This document shows positions 1-5,680 of a DNA stretch of 6,686 bases, piece by piece. Source of the stretch: an uncultured Nitrosotalea sp. (GTDB lineage: Archaea; Thermoproteota; Nitrososphaeria; Nitrososphaerales; Nitrosopumilaceae). The translations under genes were made by a program, and so were the position numbers. The stretch is from NCBI GenBank assembly GCA_946478655.1, contig CAMLDG010000023.1:1-6686 (forward strand). Reading direction: 5' to 3'. Numbering within the stretch: position 1 is the stretch's first letter; each line of letters starts with the position of its first letter. The notes below the pieces were generated by a model. The model worked only from the letters and a program-made list of their open reading frames with translations, did not search any database and had not been told where the DNA came from.

Positions 1-735
1 ATCTGGTGATAACGTATAGCAATGTACTGCGCCAGCATTTACTCTAAAAGGTCTTGGAGATGTAAACGATGAACCTACTGATTCGTTGTGAACCAAGAAA
101 AGAAAATTAGATCTGCTTCCAATCAACATTCCTTCTCCTCGTCCTAAAATGGATGCAGTATCTACACAAACACGTTCTCCGTTTCCAACTTCTTTTATTT
201 CTAGAATCTTGGCAGGCCTGAGATCAAAGTTCTTTGTTCCAAGATAGACCAAGGTCTCTTTTACCTCATTTATGGAACTGGTTGAAAATATGACTCCGTC
301 TACTCCTATCTCTAGTATTGAGAACATCTTGCGAACCTCGTCGGGTGTATTTGCTACTGCAAATATTTCAGTGTGAATCTTGTGCAACTTTGCTATTATA
401 TTTTCAAGGGGGATTATCTTCCAGTCCTTTACCTCTATTACTACAAAATCTAATCCTGCCTTTGCAAATTGGAGTATTTTCTCAATGTCTACATTTGAAA
501 GAACTTTGAATTTCATCCCTATTTTTTTGCCTTTAATTTTGGTAACCTTGTCAACTATGACGTAATCTGCGTTTGTTGAGGTGTGTACTGTGGAAAGTTT
601 TGATTTTATTCCTTTGAGATCTACTGGGTCCAAGTTCACAATCTTGATGCCTTCTTTTTCTAATTCTGACAAGAATTTGCCAAGCTGGCCCCTTGCAACC
701 TTTGGGGCAATAATTAGTTCTCTATTTTTGCTCAA
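1..735 (-). CDS. aroB': 3-dehydroquinate synthase II (archaeal type), C-terminus cut by window edge
   Basis: Cytosolic enzyme of the archaeal shikimate route. In the known family it performs NAD-dependent oxidative deamination and cyclisation of 2-amino-3,7-dideoxy-D-threo-hept-6-ulosonate (ADH) to 3-dehydroquinate. I translated the minus strand directly. It reads open for 245 codons from a TTG at 735 to the left edge, against a usual length of about 350 residues, so roughly the last 100 are missing. Family hallmarks are VCVDTASIL (189-197), GRGEGMLIGS (198-207) and RPFRVNAGAVH (228-238). The N-terminus after the TTG reads SKNRELIIAPKV, as expected for the start of this family. The TTG lies 14 nt inside the upstream ADH synthase gene, which fits a translationally coupled two-gene operon. 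No strong Shine-Dalgarno is visible; AAGGAAG about 13 nt upstream is only weak. Product is secure; the exact start is less so. Confidence 0.93.
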   Translation of the reverse strand, partial: MSKNRELIIAPKVARGQLGKFLSELEKEGIKIVNLDPVDLKGIKSKLSTVHTSTNADYVIVDKVTKIKGKKIGMKFKVLSNVDIEKILQFAKAGLDFVVIEVKDWKIIPLENIIAKLHKIHTEIFAVANTPDEVRKMFSILEIGVDGVIFSTSSINEVKETLVYLGTKNFDLRPAKILEIKEVGNGERVCVDTASILGRGEGMLIGSRSNFLFLVHNESVGSSFTSPRPFRVNAGAVHCYTLSPD

Positions 736-1510
736 GATACTTCGCTGCTTCCTTTGCTGTTTCTTTTCTAAATATTATTGCAGAAAGAGCATGAGTCATC
801 TTACCTGGATTCTTGTGTTCGAAAATGTTTCTGCCATACGTTACTCCCTTGGCTCCTGCTTCCATTGCCTCTTCAGTCATTTGTAATACATCCTTGTCTG
901 TCTTTGCCTTTGGGCCTCCAGCTATGACAACAGGTACTGGAGTACTCTTGATTATTTTTTTAAACGAATCAACATCTCCTGTGTAGAGTGTTTTTACAAT
1001 ATCTGCACCGCACTCTGCTCCAATTCTTGCAACGTGACCTACTATCTCTGGATCATGTGGATTCTTGACATTTTCACCTCTGGGGTACATCATTGCCAAA
1101 AGAGGCATACTCCATTTGTGACAGTCATCTGCAATTCTGCCTAACTGTTCTATCATTTCTGGTTCTTCTTTTCCTCCTATGTTGATGTGGAGGGAAACTC
1201 CATCTGCACCTAATCGTAATGCTTCTTCTACTGAACCTGTCAACATCTTTCTGTTTGGAGACATGGAAAGAGAAGTGCTACCTGAAAAGTGTACAAGCAA
1301 TCCAATCTTGGTTGGCTTTGGCAAATTCTTCAAAATTCCTTTGTTGATTATAACTGATGTAAGACCAAAATGTTGGCAATTGTAAATCAATGCGTATGGA
1401 TCCTCTATTCCCTTTAGTGGACCACTTGATATTCCATGATCCATGGGTATACAAAGCATCTTACCATTGCGTAGAATACGATTCATTCGAATCTGGTGGC
1501 CTGTTACCAT
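722..1510 (-). CDS. aroA': 2-amino-3,7-dideoxy-D-threo-hept-6-ulosonate (ADH) synthase, class I aldolase fold
   Basis: Catalyses the first committed step of the archaeal shikimate pathway: transaldol condensation of 6-deoxy-5-ketofructose 1-phosphate with L-aspartate semialdehyde to give ADH, used by the next gene. The 262-residue protein is near the family's usual length (about 270). Visible landmarks of the DeoC/FbaB-type TIM barrel are MDHG (Asp24), YPRG (Tyr142), the Schiff-base lysine in DIVKT (Lys173), and C-terminal phosphate-loop segments VIAGGPK and YGRNIF. These match the Asp/Tyr/Lys trio described for Methanocaldococcus ADH synthase. Related class I fructose-bisphosphate aldolases share the fold, but adjacency to dehydroquinate synthase II strongly favours ADH synthase. 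The start is an ATG without a Shine-Dalgarno; a TATA box about 30 nt upstream predicts an almost leaderless mRNA. Met9 is a possible alternative start. Confidence 0.93.
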   Translation of the reverse strand: MVTGHQIRMNRILRNGKMLCIPMDHGISSGPLKGIEDPYALIYNCQHFGLTSVIINKGILKNLPKPTKIGLLVHFSGSTSLSMSPNRKMLTGSVEEALRLGADGVSLHINIGGKEEPEMIEQLGRIADDCHKWSMPLLAMMYPRGENVKNPHDPEIVGHVARIGAECGADIVKTLYTGDVDSFKKIIKSTPVPVVIAGGPKAKTDKDVLQMTEEAMEAGAKGVTYGRNIFEHKNPGKMTHALSAIIFRKETAKEAAKYLEQK

Positions 1511-1535
1511 TGGTGTTAATCGTTGGTGTGCCCTA

Positions 1536-1545
1536 CTTAAAAATA
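1536..1545 (-). promoter_or_regulatory. TATA box of the aroA'-aroB' operon
   Basis: On the minus strand this reads TATTTTTAAG. Its centre is about 30 nt upstream of the ATG at 1510, so transcription starting some 25 nt downstream would leave a leader of only a few bases. It shares the 209-nt divergent spacer with mqnC. Confidence 0.6.
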
Positions 1546-1689
1546 GCGGGAAAATGCAATCGATTTTACAACCAAATAAAAATCAAAACAAGACTTGTCT
1601 CAGATATTTTCTAAATTAATTTTTGATATCTCTCAAAACTTTTGATGACTGATATGAGATGGAAATAGAGTCATTTTGTTCTCAAACGA

Positions 1690-1697
1690 TTAAATAC
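1690..1697 (+). promoter_or_regulatory. TATA box of mqnC
   Basis: TTAAATAC is centred about 26.5 nt before the TTG at 1720. This is the spacing at which archaeal RNA polymerase would start on or next to the start codon, giving a leaderless mRNA. The rest of the 1511-1719 spacer is AT-rich and I see no gene in it. A 6-bp inverted repeat (ATGACT 1645-1650 / AGTCAT 1669-1674) lies just upstream of the box. Confidence 0.6.
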
Positions 1698-1719
1698 GCT
1701 AAAGAGAAAACACAGTCAA

Positions 1720-2838
1720 TTGAGTCAACTTACAGAACAGCTTCATCATTCTGAAATTGGTGATATTTTAGAGAATTCTCTAATAGGTAAAAGACCTGAA
1801 ATAGAAGAATGCAAAAGACTACTCGACTCTAATGATGTCCACCTGATGGGTCTTGTTGCTGGATACTTGACACGAAAAAAGTTTGGACGACGTTCTTCTT
1901 TTGTAAATAACATGATTCTAAATTATACAAATGTATGTATCACAGATTGCAAATTTTGTGCATTTTACAGACCACCTGGTCATGAGGAATCTTATACTGT
2001 AACACTTGACAAGATAGAATCTAGAGTAAAAGCAGCTTGGGAAATGTTTGGTATAACCCAGGTGATGTTTCAAGGAGGGCATAATCCGTCTCTTAAGATT
2101 GAATATTTCGAGGACGCGTTTAGATTAATAAGAAAAAAGTTTCCTAATGTTGGAATTCATGGTCTATCCGCTTCTGAAGTTGATATGATCTCAAAAGTAG
2201 AACACACAAACACAAAAGAAGTTTTATCAAGACTCAAGGAAGCAGGGATGCAATCAATTCCTGGCGCAGGTGCAGAAATTCTAGTTGACGAAGTAAAACA
2301 AATCATCAGTCCAAAAAAGATCTCAAGTAACACATGGTTGAAAATAATGGAAGAGGCACATGGTCTTGGAATCCCGGCATCTGCTACTATGATGTACGGA
2401 CACGTTGAAACACGAGATGACGTTGCAGAACACTTTATGAAGATTGCAAGACTTCAAGAAAAGACAAACGGATTCATGGCTTTCATTCCGTGGAGTTTTG
2501 AGCCAAACAATACCTTGATGCAAAAACAAGAGACTGTCAAATATCCTGCAGGCGGCACACAACTCTTGAAGATGATCGCAATTTCTAGAATAATGTATAA
2601 TGACTTGATTCCTCACATCCAGTCTTCTTGGCTAACAAATGGAGTTGCTATGGCACAAATGGCGCTACAATATGGCGCAGATGATTTTGGAGGGACACTA
2701 CTTGGAGAAGAAGTAGTCTCGTGCACAGGGGCTCGTTCCACTGAGCTTACAGGTGCAAAAATAATCCAAGCAGTAAAACAAATTGGCTATGAGGTAGAAG
2801 AACGAGACAACTTTTACAATGTTGTAAAAATGCACTAG
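1720..2838 (+). CDS. mqnC: Cyclic dehypoxanthine futalosine synthase (radical SAM), menaquinone biosynthesis
   Basis: Radical-SAM enzyme of the futalosine route; the family cyclises dehypoxanthine futalosine to the spiro-compound cyclic dehypoxanthine futalosine. The 372-residue length is typical. The 4Fe-4S motif CX3CX2C is Cys73, Cys77 and Cys80 within NYTNVCITDCKFCAFYRPPG. Further MqnC-like blocks are SIPGAGAEILVD, ISPKK, ATMMYGHVET, FIPWSFEPNNT, SSWLTNG and GADDFGGTLLGEEVV. CofH (F420 synthesis) and MqnE are related; the YRPPGHEE segment after the cluster and the PWSFEPNNT block favour MqnC. The start is TTG. The first internal ATG (residue 43) would remove the ILENSLIGKRPEIEE segment that aligns with the N-terminus of bacterial MqnC. 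A TATA box at -27 supports the TTG. The gene converges with the UbiD-family gene, and their stops share the CTAG palindrome at 2835-2838. Confidence 0.85.
   Translation: MSQLTEQLHHSEIGDILENSLIGKRPEIEECKRLLDSNDVHLMGLVAGYLTRKKFGRRSSFVNNMILNYTNVCITDCKFCAFYRPPGHEESYTVTLDKIESRVKAAWEMFGITQVMFQGGHNPSLKIEYFEDAFRLIRKKFPNVGIHGLSASEVDMISKVEHTNTKEVLSRLKEAGMQSIPGAGAEILVDEVKQIISPKKISSNTWLKIMEEAHGLGIPASATMMYGHVETRDDVAEHFMKIARLQEKTNGFMAFIPWSFEPNNTLMQKQETVKYPAGGTQLLKMIAISRIMYNDLIPHIQSSWLTNGVAMAQMALQYGADDFGGTLLGEEVVSCTGARSTELTGAKIIQAVKQIGYEVEERDNFYNVVKMH
2826..2830 (-). terminator. Candidate T5 terminator for the ubiD-family gene
   Basis: The minus-strand TTTTT begins 4 nt after the TAG stop at 2835-2837 and falls within the last codons of mqnC. 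It is a short but well-placed U-tract for archaeal termination; no hairpin is visible. Confidence 0.3.
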
Positions 2839-4277
2839 ATACCGTAGCTAGACCATTTGGAATCTACAATCTTCTTTGTGGACTCGTCTGATTTTACAAG
2901 TTCTTGAATTTCTCTTTGATATCCCTCTTCTTTTGTTTTTTGTGTTGCATCAATTCCAAGCTTGGAGCCCAAGTTTACAAGAGGCGATGCAGGATCAAGC
3001 GTATCTGTTGGTGTGTTGTTGATTATTACCGTGTCTCTTGCAGCATCTGACCTTGTAGTGATTGCCCAGACTACATCATTCAAATCGTGAACATTGACGT
3101 CTTCGTCTACTACGACAAAAAACTTGGTCAGTGCAAGTTGGCCCATTCCCCAAAGACCCATCATTACTTTTTTGGCCTGTCCTGGATATCGCTTTTTTAT
3201 TGAAATTATTGCCATGCCTTGGAACCATCCTGAAGCAGGCATTGCAAAATCTACTACCTCTGGATGGAACATTCTGATAAGAGGCAAAAATGAGCGCTCG
3301 ATTACTTTGCCAATGTATGCATCCTCTAAGATTGGCTTTCCAACTATTGTTGTAAGATAAACTGGTTTTTGTCTTCGCATGATTCCGGTTAGTGTGAATA
3401 CTGGATATGGTTCAGGCGGAGTGTAATATCCCGTATGATCTCCAAACGGTCCTTCCATTCTGATGTCTGTTGGATCAACATATCCTTCAAGTATAATCTC
3501 GGCATTTGCTGGAACTTCCAAGTCTACTGTTCTACATTTTACCGTCTTGATTCCCGTCTTTCTTGTAATTCCTGCAAACACATACTTGTCAAGCCCTTCT
3601 GGTACTGGAGCTACTGCTGAAAATACTGTTGCAGGATCAGAACCAATTATTACTGCCGCTTCTATTCTATTTCCAGAATCTTTCTTGATATCGTAATGAT
3701 GTGCACCGCGTTTGTGTTTTTGCCAGTGCATTAGTGCGTGAGTACTATCTATTACTTGCATCCTGTATACTCCAAGGTTTCTTACACTGGTCTCAGGATG
3801 TTTTGTAGCAATCAATCCAAATGTGATGAACCTACCAGCATCTTTTGGCCATGTTTTAAGAATCGGAATTTTATCAAATGTGGGTGATTCTTCTATTACT
3901 TCTGTGACAGGACCGCTTTTTTGCAATTTGGGTGCAATGTCTGCCATCTTTGACAACTCTGGGAGTTTTCGCAGCTTGTCAAAAATTCCTGTTGGCATCT
4001 CCATTCTTGTCATGTCTACAATTCTCTGACCAATTTCGGTAAAGTCTTGCATCTCCAGTCCAATCTCAAGTCGTCTTAGCGATCCAAATGCATTAGCAAG
4101 TATTGGCATATCGAAATCTTTTACATTTTCAAAAAGTATGGCAGGACCATTAGAATACATCACTCTGCTAAGAATTTCTGAAACCTCTAGGTTTGAATCA
4201 ACTTGTGTTTTTACTCTTTTTAGTTCTCCTGCTTTCTCTAACTTTTCAACAAGCTCTGAAATATCCTCAATAGGCAC
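2835..4277 (-). CDS. mqnL: UbiD-family decarboxylase, probable menaquinone-pathway MqnL
   Basis: UbiD enzymes are prenyl-FMN-dependent (de)carboxylases. In the futalosine pathway, MqnL decarboxylates the prenylated 1,4-dihydroxy-6-naphthoate intermediate, using cofactor made by a UbiX partner that is not in this window. The 480-residue length is normal (E. coli UbiD about 497). The catalytic-type residues are present: Arg172 in NLGVYRMQ, then Glu275 and Asp280 in EGPFGDHTGYY. Asn167, His188 and Glu227 are plausible metal/phosphate ligands by analogy with fungal Fdc1. The N-terminal SELVEKLEKAGELKRV is standard. The start is GTG, with a TATA box about 27 nt upstream predicting a leaderless mRNA; an ATG 4 nt upstream is out of frame and stops after four codons. 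The stop overlaps mqnC by 4 nt. Family membership is certain. The MqnL role is inferred from its mqnC neighbour; an aromatic-acid decarboxylase is the alternative. Confidence 0.87.
   Translation of the reverse strand: MPIEDISELVEKLEKAGELKRVKTQVDSNLEVSEILSRVMYSNGPAILFENVKDFDMPILANAFGSLRRLEIGLEMQDFTEIGQRIVDMTRMEMPTGIFDKLRKLPELSKMADIAPKLQKSGPVTEVIEESPTFDKIPILKTWPKDAGRFITFGLIATKHPETSVRNLGVYRMQVIDSTHALMHWQKHKRGAHHYDIKKDSGNRIEAAVIIGSDPATVFSAVAPVPEGLDKYVFAGITRKTGIKTVKCRTVDLEVPANAEIILEGYVDPTDIRMEGPFGDHTGYYTPPEPYPVFTLTGIMRRQKPVYLTTIVGKPILEDAYIGKVIERSFLPLIRMFHPEVVDFAMPASGWFQGMAIISIKKRYPGQAKKVMMGLWGMGQLALTKFFVVVDEDVNVHDLNDVVWAITTRSDAARDTVIINNTPTDTLDPASPLVNLGSKLGIDATQKTKEEGYQREIQELVKSDESTKKIVDSKWSSYGI
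2929..2941 (+). terminator. Candidate oligo-T terminator for mqnC inside the opposing gene
   Basis: The plus strand has TTTT, G, then TTTTTT about 90 nt past the mqnC stop. Archaeal termination commonly uses U-rich stretches, and no noncoding space exists between the convergent genes, so a terminator would have to lie here, antisense to the ubiD-family gene. It could equally be chance T-richness in antisense of Lys codons. Confidence 0.3.
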
Positions 4278-4299
4278 ACATTTACTGAATTTGTATGGC

Positions 4300-4309
4300 G
4301 TATAAGCTT
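4300..4309 (-). promoter_or_regulatory. TATA box of the ubiD-family gene
   Basis: On the minus strand this reads AAGCTTATAC, centred about 27 nt upstream of the GTG at 4277. That fits a transcript beginning at the start codon. Confidence 0.55.
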
Positions 4310-4358
4310 AACTGGATTTTCTTATGGTATTTTTCAAAAAAATATTGAACACGAGAAC

Positions 4359-4366
4359 TTTAATTA
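4359..4366 (+). promoter_or_regulatory. TATA box of the small zinc-motif gene
   Basis: TTTAATTA is centred about 28 nt before the TTG at 4391. An ATG at 4380 lies only about 18 nt from the box centre, too close to be used by a transcript from this promoter. GAGGAG at 4373-4378 resembles a Shine-Dalgarno but would not be in the mRNA if transcription starts near 4388-4391. Confidence 0.5.
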
Positions 4367-4390
4367 TCCTGTGAGGAGAATGCCATCAAG

Positions 4391-4621
4391 TTGGGTGACC
4401 AAAAATGTCCAGTCTGTGGAGGTCAGGGAAAAATTGTTCTTCTTGATACACAATGTTCTTTCTGTAATGGAACAGGAGAATACTCCAAGACTGCAGAGAG
4501 CTACATGAAATCACATATTTGCCAATGCATATTTCTTGACAGGATAACATGCCCGCTCTGTGGTAAGAGATGTCATCATGATACTCCGAACAAACCCAAG
4601 GTTTTGTTAAGTCCTACTTAG
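4391..4621 (+). CDS. Small DnaJ-zinc-finger-like (CXXCXGXG) protein, function unknown
   Basis: A 76-residue cytosolic protein with no signal peptide or membrane segment. It has two CXXCXGXG motifs like those of the DnaJ cysteine-rich domain: CPVCGGQG (Cys6/Cys9) and CSFCNGTG (Cys22/Cys25). A third Cys/His cluster follows: His42, Cys44, Cys46, then CPLCGKRCHH (Cys54, Cys57, Cys61, His62, His63). Two structural zinc sites are plausible. The J-domain and substrate domains of DnaJ are absent, so it is not a DnaJ chaperone; a redox, protein-binding or RNA-binding adaptor is possible but unproven. The start is TTG. An in-frame TAA at 4361-4363 bars extension, and the next Met is residue 39, past the first two motifs. 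The ATG at 4380 is in another frame and soon stops. It is divergent from the ubiD-family gene (113 nt) and its stop overlaps the next gene by 4 nt. Confidence 0.8.
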   Translation: MGDQKCPVCGGQGKIVLLDTQCSFCNGTGEYSKTAESYMKSHICQCIFLDRITCPLCGKRCHHDTPNKPKVLLSPT

Positions 4622-4995
4622 AAGATTGGTGGAAGTTCGTTCTTCTTGTCATGTCCGCCAGAACCAAATCTGCAGTAAAAGCACTGGTCTGATTGCATGT
4701 ACTTGAGTTGCTCAATCTTGATTGCTCCTATCTTGAGTGCAATCTTTGTTAAAATTCTGTATTTGAGTGGCATTGCTGGAATGACTTCTTTGAGATATAC
4801 GTTGTAATGGTCTGGGCAAAACTTGAGGGTGATATTACTTGGCTCCTTTGAATTCTGACTGACAGTCTTTGCAACCCCTATCTGTTCGCGTATGTATTCA
4901 TGCTTTGGGCATGGACAGTTTCTTCCTCCTGGGTGCTTGTATGCTGGGGTATTCTTCCAGTCAAAGCCAGGATATTCTCTTTCAAAGTCGTCCAA
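4618..4995 (-). CDS. Conserved-looking Cys/His protein of unknown function
   Basis: A 125-residue protein that I do not recognise. It is predicted soluble, with no signal peptide or clear transmembrane helix; residues 68-98 look helical and basic. Candidate metal ligands are Cys27, Cys29 and His32 (CPCPKH), Cys60 and His63 (CPDH), and Cys105 and Cys108 (CFYC). That is enough for one or two zinc or iron-sulfur sites. It also has an aromatic, acidic N-terminus (DDFEREYPGFDW). The TTG start is well constrained: an in-frame TAA lies one codon upstream (4999-5001), the first internal ATG is residue 75, and a TATA box is centred 27 nt before the TTG. It converges with the small CXXCXGXG gene (4-nt overlap of stops) and is divergent from the repeat-protein gene. 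Pairing of two Cys-rich small proteins may be coincidental. Confidence 0.75.
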   Translation of the reverse strand: MDDFEREYPGFDWKNTPAYKHPGGRNCPCPKHEYIREQIGVAKTVSQNSKEPSNITLKFCPDHYNVYLKEVIPAMPLKYRILTKIALKIGAIKIEQLKYMQSDQCFYCRFGSGGHDKKNELPPIF

Positions 4996-5017
4996 TGCTT
5001 AAAAATGGGTACTGCTT

Positions 5018-5026
5018 CTTATAAAA
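5018..5026 (-). promoter_or_regulatory. TATA box of the Cys/His protein gene
   Basis: On the minus strand this reads TTTTATAAG, a near-ideal archaeal TATA box. Its centre is 27 nt from the TTG at 4995, which predicts a leaderless TTG-initiated mRNA. A second AT-rich element (ATTTTTAAG, around 4998-5006) is too close to the start to serve it. Confidence 0.65.
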
Positions 5027-5063
5027 CTTCTAGAATTTTGCCAGATCCCAGCTTGATCAAAAT

Positions 5064-5071
5064 GTAAATAA
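5064..5071 (+). promoter_or_regulatory. TATA box of the repeat-protein gene
   Basis: GTAAATAA is centred about 28 nt before the ATG at 5096, and no Shine-Dalgarno lies between. It shares a 100-nt divergent spacer with the opposing TATA box at 5018-5026, so the two polymerases would compete for nearly the same DNA. Confidence 0.55.
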
Positions 5072-5095
5072 ACTGCCATATCTCACAACTACTAC

Positions 5096-5680
5096 ATGTC
5101 TAAAGAAGTACAGCCAAAAAAAACACGTTCTACTAAAAAAGTTACAGAAGGATCTAACACTGCTGAACTAGAAGCCAAGATAGCAGAGCTTGAAGCAAAG
5201 CTTGCTAATTTATCATCCCAGGTCAAACCTGCAGAACAAAAACCTGCACAGACCTCGCCTCCTCCAAAACCGACACCATCAGGTCCAACTCATGGTACAC
5301 TTCCAGCAGGAATGAAACCAGCAGAAGCTCCAAAACCAGAGCCAAAACCACAACCACGACCAGCAGCATCAGGTCCAACTCATGGTACACTTCCAGCAGG
5401 AATGAAACCAGCAGAAGCTCCAAAACCAGCACCAGAACCAACAACTAGTGCACATGAACCATCTGCAGGAGAAGTAGCACCAGCATATTCGAAGATCAGC
5501 TCAACAGGTTATACTGGAAACAAGTATTTTGCAACTAGAAAGAGATTATCATATCATCCAGCAGACAAACAGTTTACTGGTAGTTCAACAACTACGACAA
5601 CTGCACCACAACCAGCTGCAGAACCTGCAAAACCAAAATCTACATTCCGTACTACACTTCCAGCAGGATTCAAAGCCTAA
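5096..5680 (+). CDS. Pro/Ala/Lys-rich repeat protein with N-terminal coiled coil, function unknown
   Basis: A 194-residue protein with no recognised domain, signal peptide or membrane helix. In order: a basic Lys/Thr-rich head (1-16); a short heptad-like coiled coil, LEAKIAELEAKLANL (25-39); a low-complexity Pro/Lys/Ala region (44-115); a compact, possibly folded aromatic and basic segment, YSKISSTGYTGNKYF to YHPADKQF (131-160); a Thr-rich run; and a C-terminal tail. The low-complexity part holds two identical 20-residue copies (62-81 and 92-111) containing SGPTHGTLPAGMKP. The protein ends in TTLPAGFKA, a third, degenerate LPAG-x-K motif. Two copies are encoded by perfect 63-bp direct repeats. 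The composition suggests a flexible linker or scaffold that self-associates through the coiled coil and presents LPAG-x-K as a short binding motif; this is inference. The ATG start has a TATA box at about -28. The stop overlaps the peroxiredoxin gene by 4 nt. Confidence 0.8.
   Translation: MSKEVQPKKTRSTKKVTEGSNTAELEAKIAELEAKLANLSSQVKPAEQKPAQTSPPPKPTPSGPTHGTLPAGMKPAEAPKPEPKPQPRPAASGPTHGTLPAGMKPAEAPKPAPEPTTSAHEPSAGEVAPAYSKISSTGYTGNKYFATRKRLSYHPADKQFTGSSTTTTTAPQPAAEPAKPKSTFRTTLPAGFKA
5277..5339 (+). repeat. Perfect 63-bp direct repeat, copy 1
   Basis: Identical base for base to 5367-5429, with a 90-bp period (30 codons, in frame). It encodes the SGPTHGTLPAGMKPAEAPKP block. Flanking bases 5276/5366 and 5340/5430 differ, which sets the ends. 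Identity extends through synonymous positions, which points to recent duplication or ongoing gene conversion. Confidence 0.97.
5367..5429 (+). repeat. Perfect 63-bp direct repeat, copy 2
   Basis: Second copy of the repeat at 5277-5339. The 27-bp segment between copies encodes a diverged Pro/Lys/Glu-rich spacer. A partial third relative (ACACTTCCAGCAGGA) recurs near the 3' end of the gene at about 5654-5668. Confidence 0.97.

Noticed and set aside
318..886. Plus-strand open frames opposite the two shikimate genes
   Set aside because: They overlap highly conserved enzymes on the minus strand and show no domain features of their own.
1640..1680. C/D-box small RNA candidate (TGATGA followed by CTGA)
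   Set aside because: The CTGA overlaps the TGATGA almost directly, and no correctly spaced second C'/D' pair or kink-turn stem is present.
4267..4281. Four-codon ATG minigene overlapping the GTG start of the ubiD-family gene
   Set aside because: ATG TGT GCC TAT TGA is out of frame with the decarboxylase and short enough to arise by chance; nothing supports its translation.
4380..4490. ATG-initiated short reading frame preceded by GAGGAG
   Set aside because: It runs only about 36 codons, destroys the CXXCXGXG pattern, and its ATG is too close to the TATA box. The TTG frame at 4391 encodes an obvious zinc-motif protein.
5223..5444. Antisense Leu/Val-rich open frame opposite the repeat protein
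   Set aside because: It is the reverse-strand shadow of Pro/Ala/Lys codons and mirrors the 63-bp repeat; no promoter or start signal supports it.
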